Assembly (NCBI GenBank): GCA_025929745.1
Contig: JAICPQ010000174.1
Span: 1 to 6,083, forward strand
Origin: Burkholderiales bacterium
GTDB lineage: Bacteria > Pseudomonadota > Gammaproteobacteria > Burkholderiales > SG8-39
DNA length: 6,083 bases
Direction of reading: 5' to 3'
Made by a program: the position numbers and the translations under genes. Within the stretch, counting starts at the first letter, position 1, and the number at the start of each line of letters is the position of its first letter. Below, piece after piece: positions 5,655 through 6,083 of this stretch. Below the pieces are notes generated by a model. It made no database searches and was not told where the DNA came from. It saw nothing but the letters and a program-made list of their open reading frames with translations.

Positions 5655-6083
5655 ACGAAGCGCATCTGTACGTTGCCGGGGGAGCCTTCCTCCTCGCCGC
5701 CATTTTTGGCGCGGTCGGCAACAAGACGCACTTCTGCACCATGGGTGCCGTCTCCGACTGGGTCAACATGGGCGACACGAGCCGCCTTCGCATGTGGCTC
5801 CTCGCAATGGCGGTCGCGCTGCTGGGCTCGAGCGCTCTTCACCTCGCCGGAATCGTCGATCTCTCGAAGTCGATCTACCCGGGCCCGAACTTCACCTGGC
5901 TTTCGCACCTCGTCGGCGGATTCCTCTTCGGCGTCGGCATGACACTCGGCTCGGGCTGCGGCTCGAAGACCTTGATCCGCGTCGGCGCGGGGAATCTCAA
6001 GTCGCTCGTGGTGTACATCTTCCTAGGCATCGCCGCCTATATGACGCTGCGCGGGCTGTTCGGCGCATTCCGCGTCGGCGTGC
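5651..6083 (+). CDS. YeeE/YedE-family membrane transporter, N-terminal part (3' end outside window)
   Basis: This is a multi-pass inner-membrane protein of the YeeE/YedE (DUF395) family, which includes the thiosulfate importer TsuA and relatives proposed to carry sulfur compounds. The visible 144 residues are open to the window edge. Hydrophobic segments lie at about 6-23, 47-67, 83-101 and 117-135. The family hallmarks are a cysteine in THFCTMGAVSDW (C29) and a second in LGSGCGSKTLIR (C103), followed by the typical GAGNLKSLVVYIFLG. In TsuA such conserved cysteines line the substrate path. The start is TTG 5651, whose TTGA overlaps the cpoB stop by four bases; residues from there (NEAHLYVAGGAFLLAAIFG) read straight into the first helix. 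No strong SD is seen, so translation may be coupled to cpoB. Family assignment is from remembered motifs; the substrate is unknown. Being still open at 144 residues and helical suggests the long, fused form rather than the roughly 140-residue half-size form. Confidence 0.88.
   Translation, partial: MNEAHLYVAGGAFLLAAIFGAVGNKTHFCTMGAVSDWVNMGDTSRLRMWLLAMAVALLGSSALHLAGIVDLSKSIYPGPNFTWLSHLVGGFLFGVGMTLGSGCGSKTLIRVGAGNLKSLVVYIFLGIAAYMTLRGLFGAFRVGV

Noticed and set aside
1..6083. CRISPR, tRNA/rRNA, insertion sequence, attachment site or rho-independent terminator
   Set aside because: I saw no spaced direct repeats, RNA-gene motifs, terminal inverted repeats or GC hairpin followed by a T-run. Nearly every base is within a recognised gene.

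Overview
The window reads as a GC-rich proteobacterial chromosome, most likely a betaproteobacterium or a close gammaproteobacterial relative. The reasons are the gene order ruvB-ybgC-tolQ-tolR-tolA-tolB-pal-cpoB and the betaproteobacteria-like N-terminus of TolA. The lineage is an inference from gene order and remembered family sequences, not from a search. Every gene lies on the + strand. There is almost no non-coding DNA: the largest gap between genes is about 14 bases, and most junctions overlap by 1 or 4 bases.

Layout: the window opens inside ruvB (Holliday junction branch-migration motor; the N-terminal third or so, with Walker A, is outside the window). Next is ybgC, a hotdog-fold acyl-CoA thioesterase with an awkward start codon. 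The complete Tol-Pal system follows: TolQ and TolR (inner-membrane proton-driven motor), TolA (a short, proline-rich trans-periplasmic coupler), TolB (periplasmic beta-propeller), Pal (peptidoglycan-binding outer-membrane lipoprotein) and CpoB/YbgF (periplasmic coiled-coil plus TPR protein). The window ends inside a YeeE/YedE-family membrane protein. It starts at a TTG that overlaps the cpoB stop and runs off the right edge.

How the genes work together: TolQR use the proton motive force to drive TolA, which reaches across the periplasm to TolB and Pal. This keeps the outer membrane attached to peptidoglycan and constricts it at division. CpoB links this machine to peptidoglycan synthesis in E. 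coli. The tight junctions suggest one polycistronic transcript with translational coupling. pal is the one gene with a clearly strong, independent Shine-Dalgarno sequence at its preferred start, which fits its need for high copy number. No promoter, terminator, RNA gene, mobile element or CRISPR array could be supported.

No undescribed system was found. The points worth a second look are the missing canonical start of ybgC, the TonB-like middle domain of TolA with an internal SD/ATG, the attachment of a probable sulfur-compound transporter gene to the end of the tol-pal operon, and a cysteine pair in Pal.
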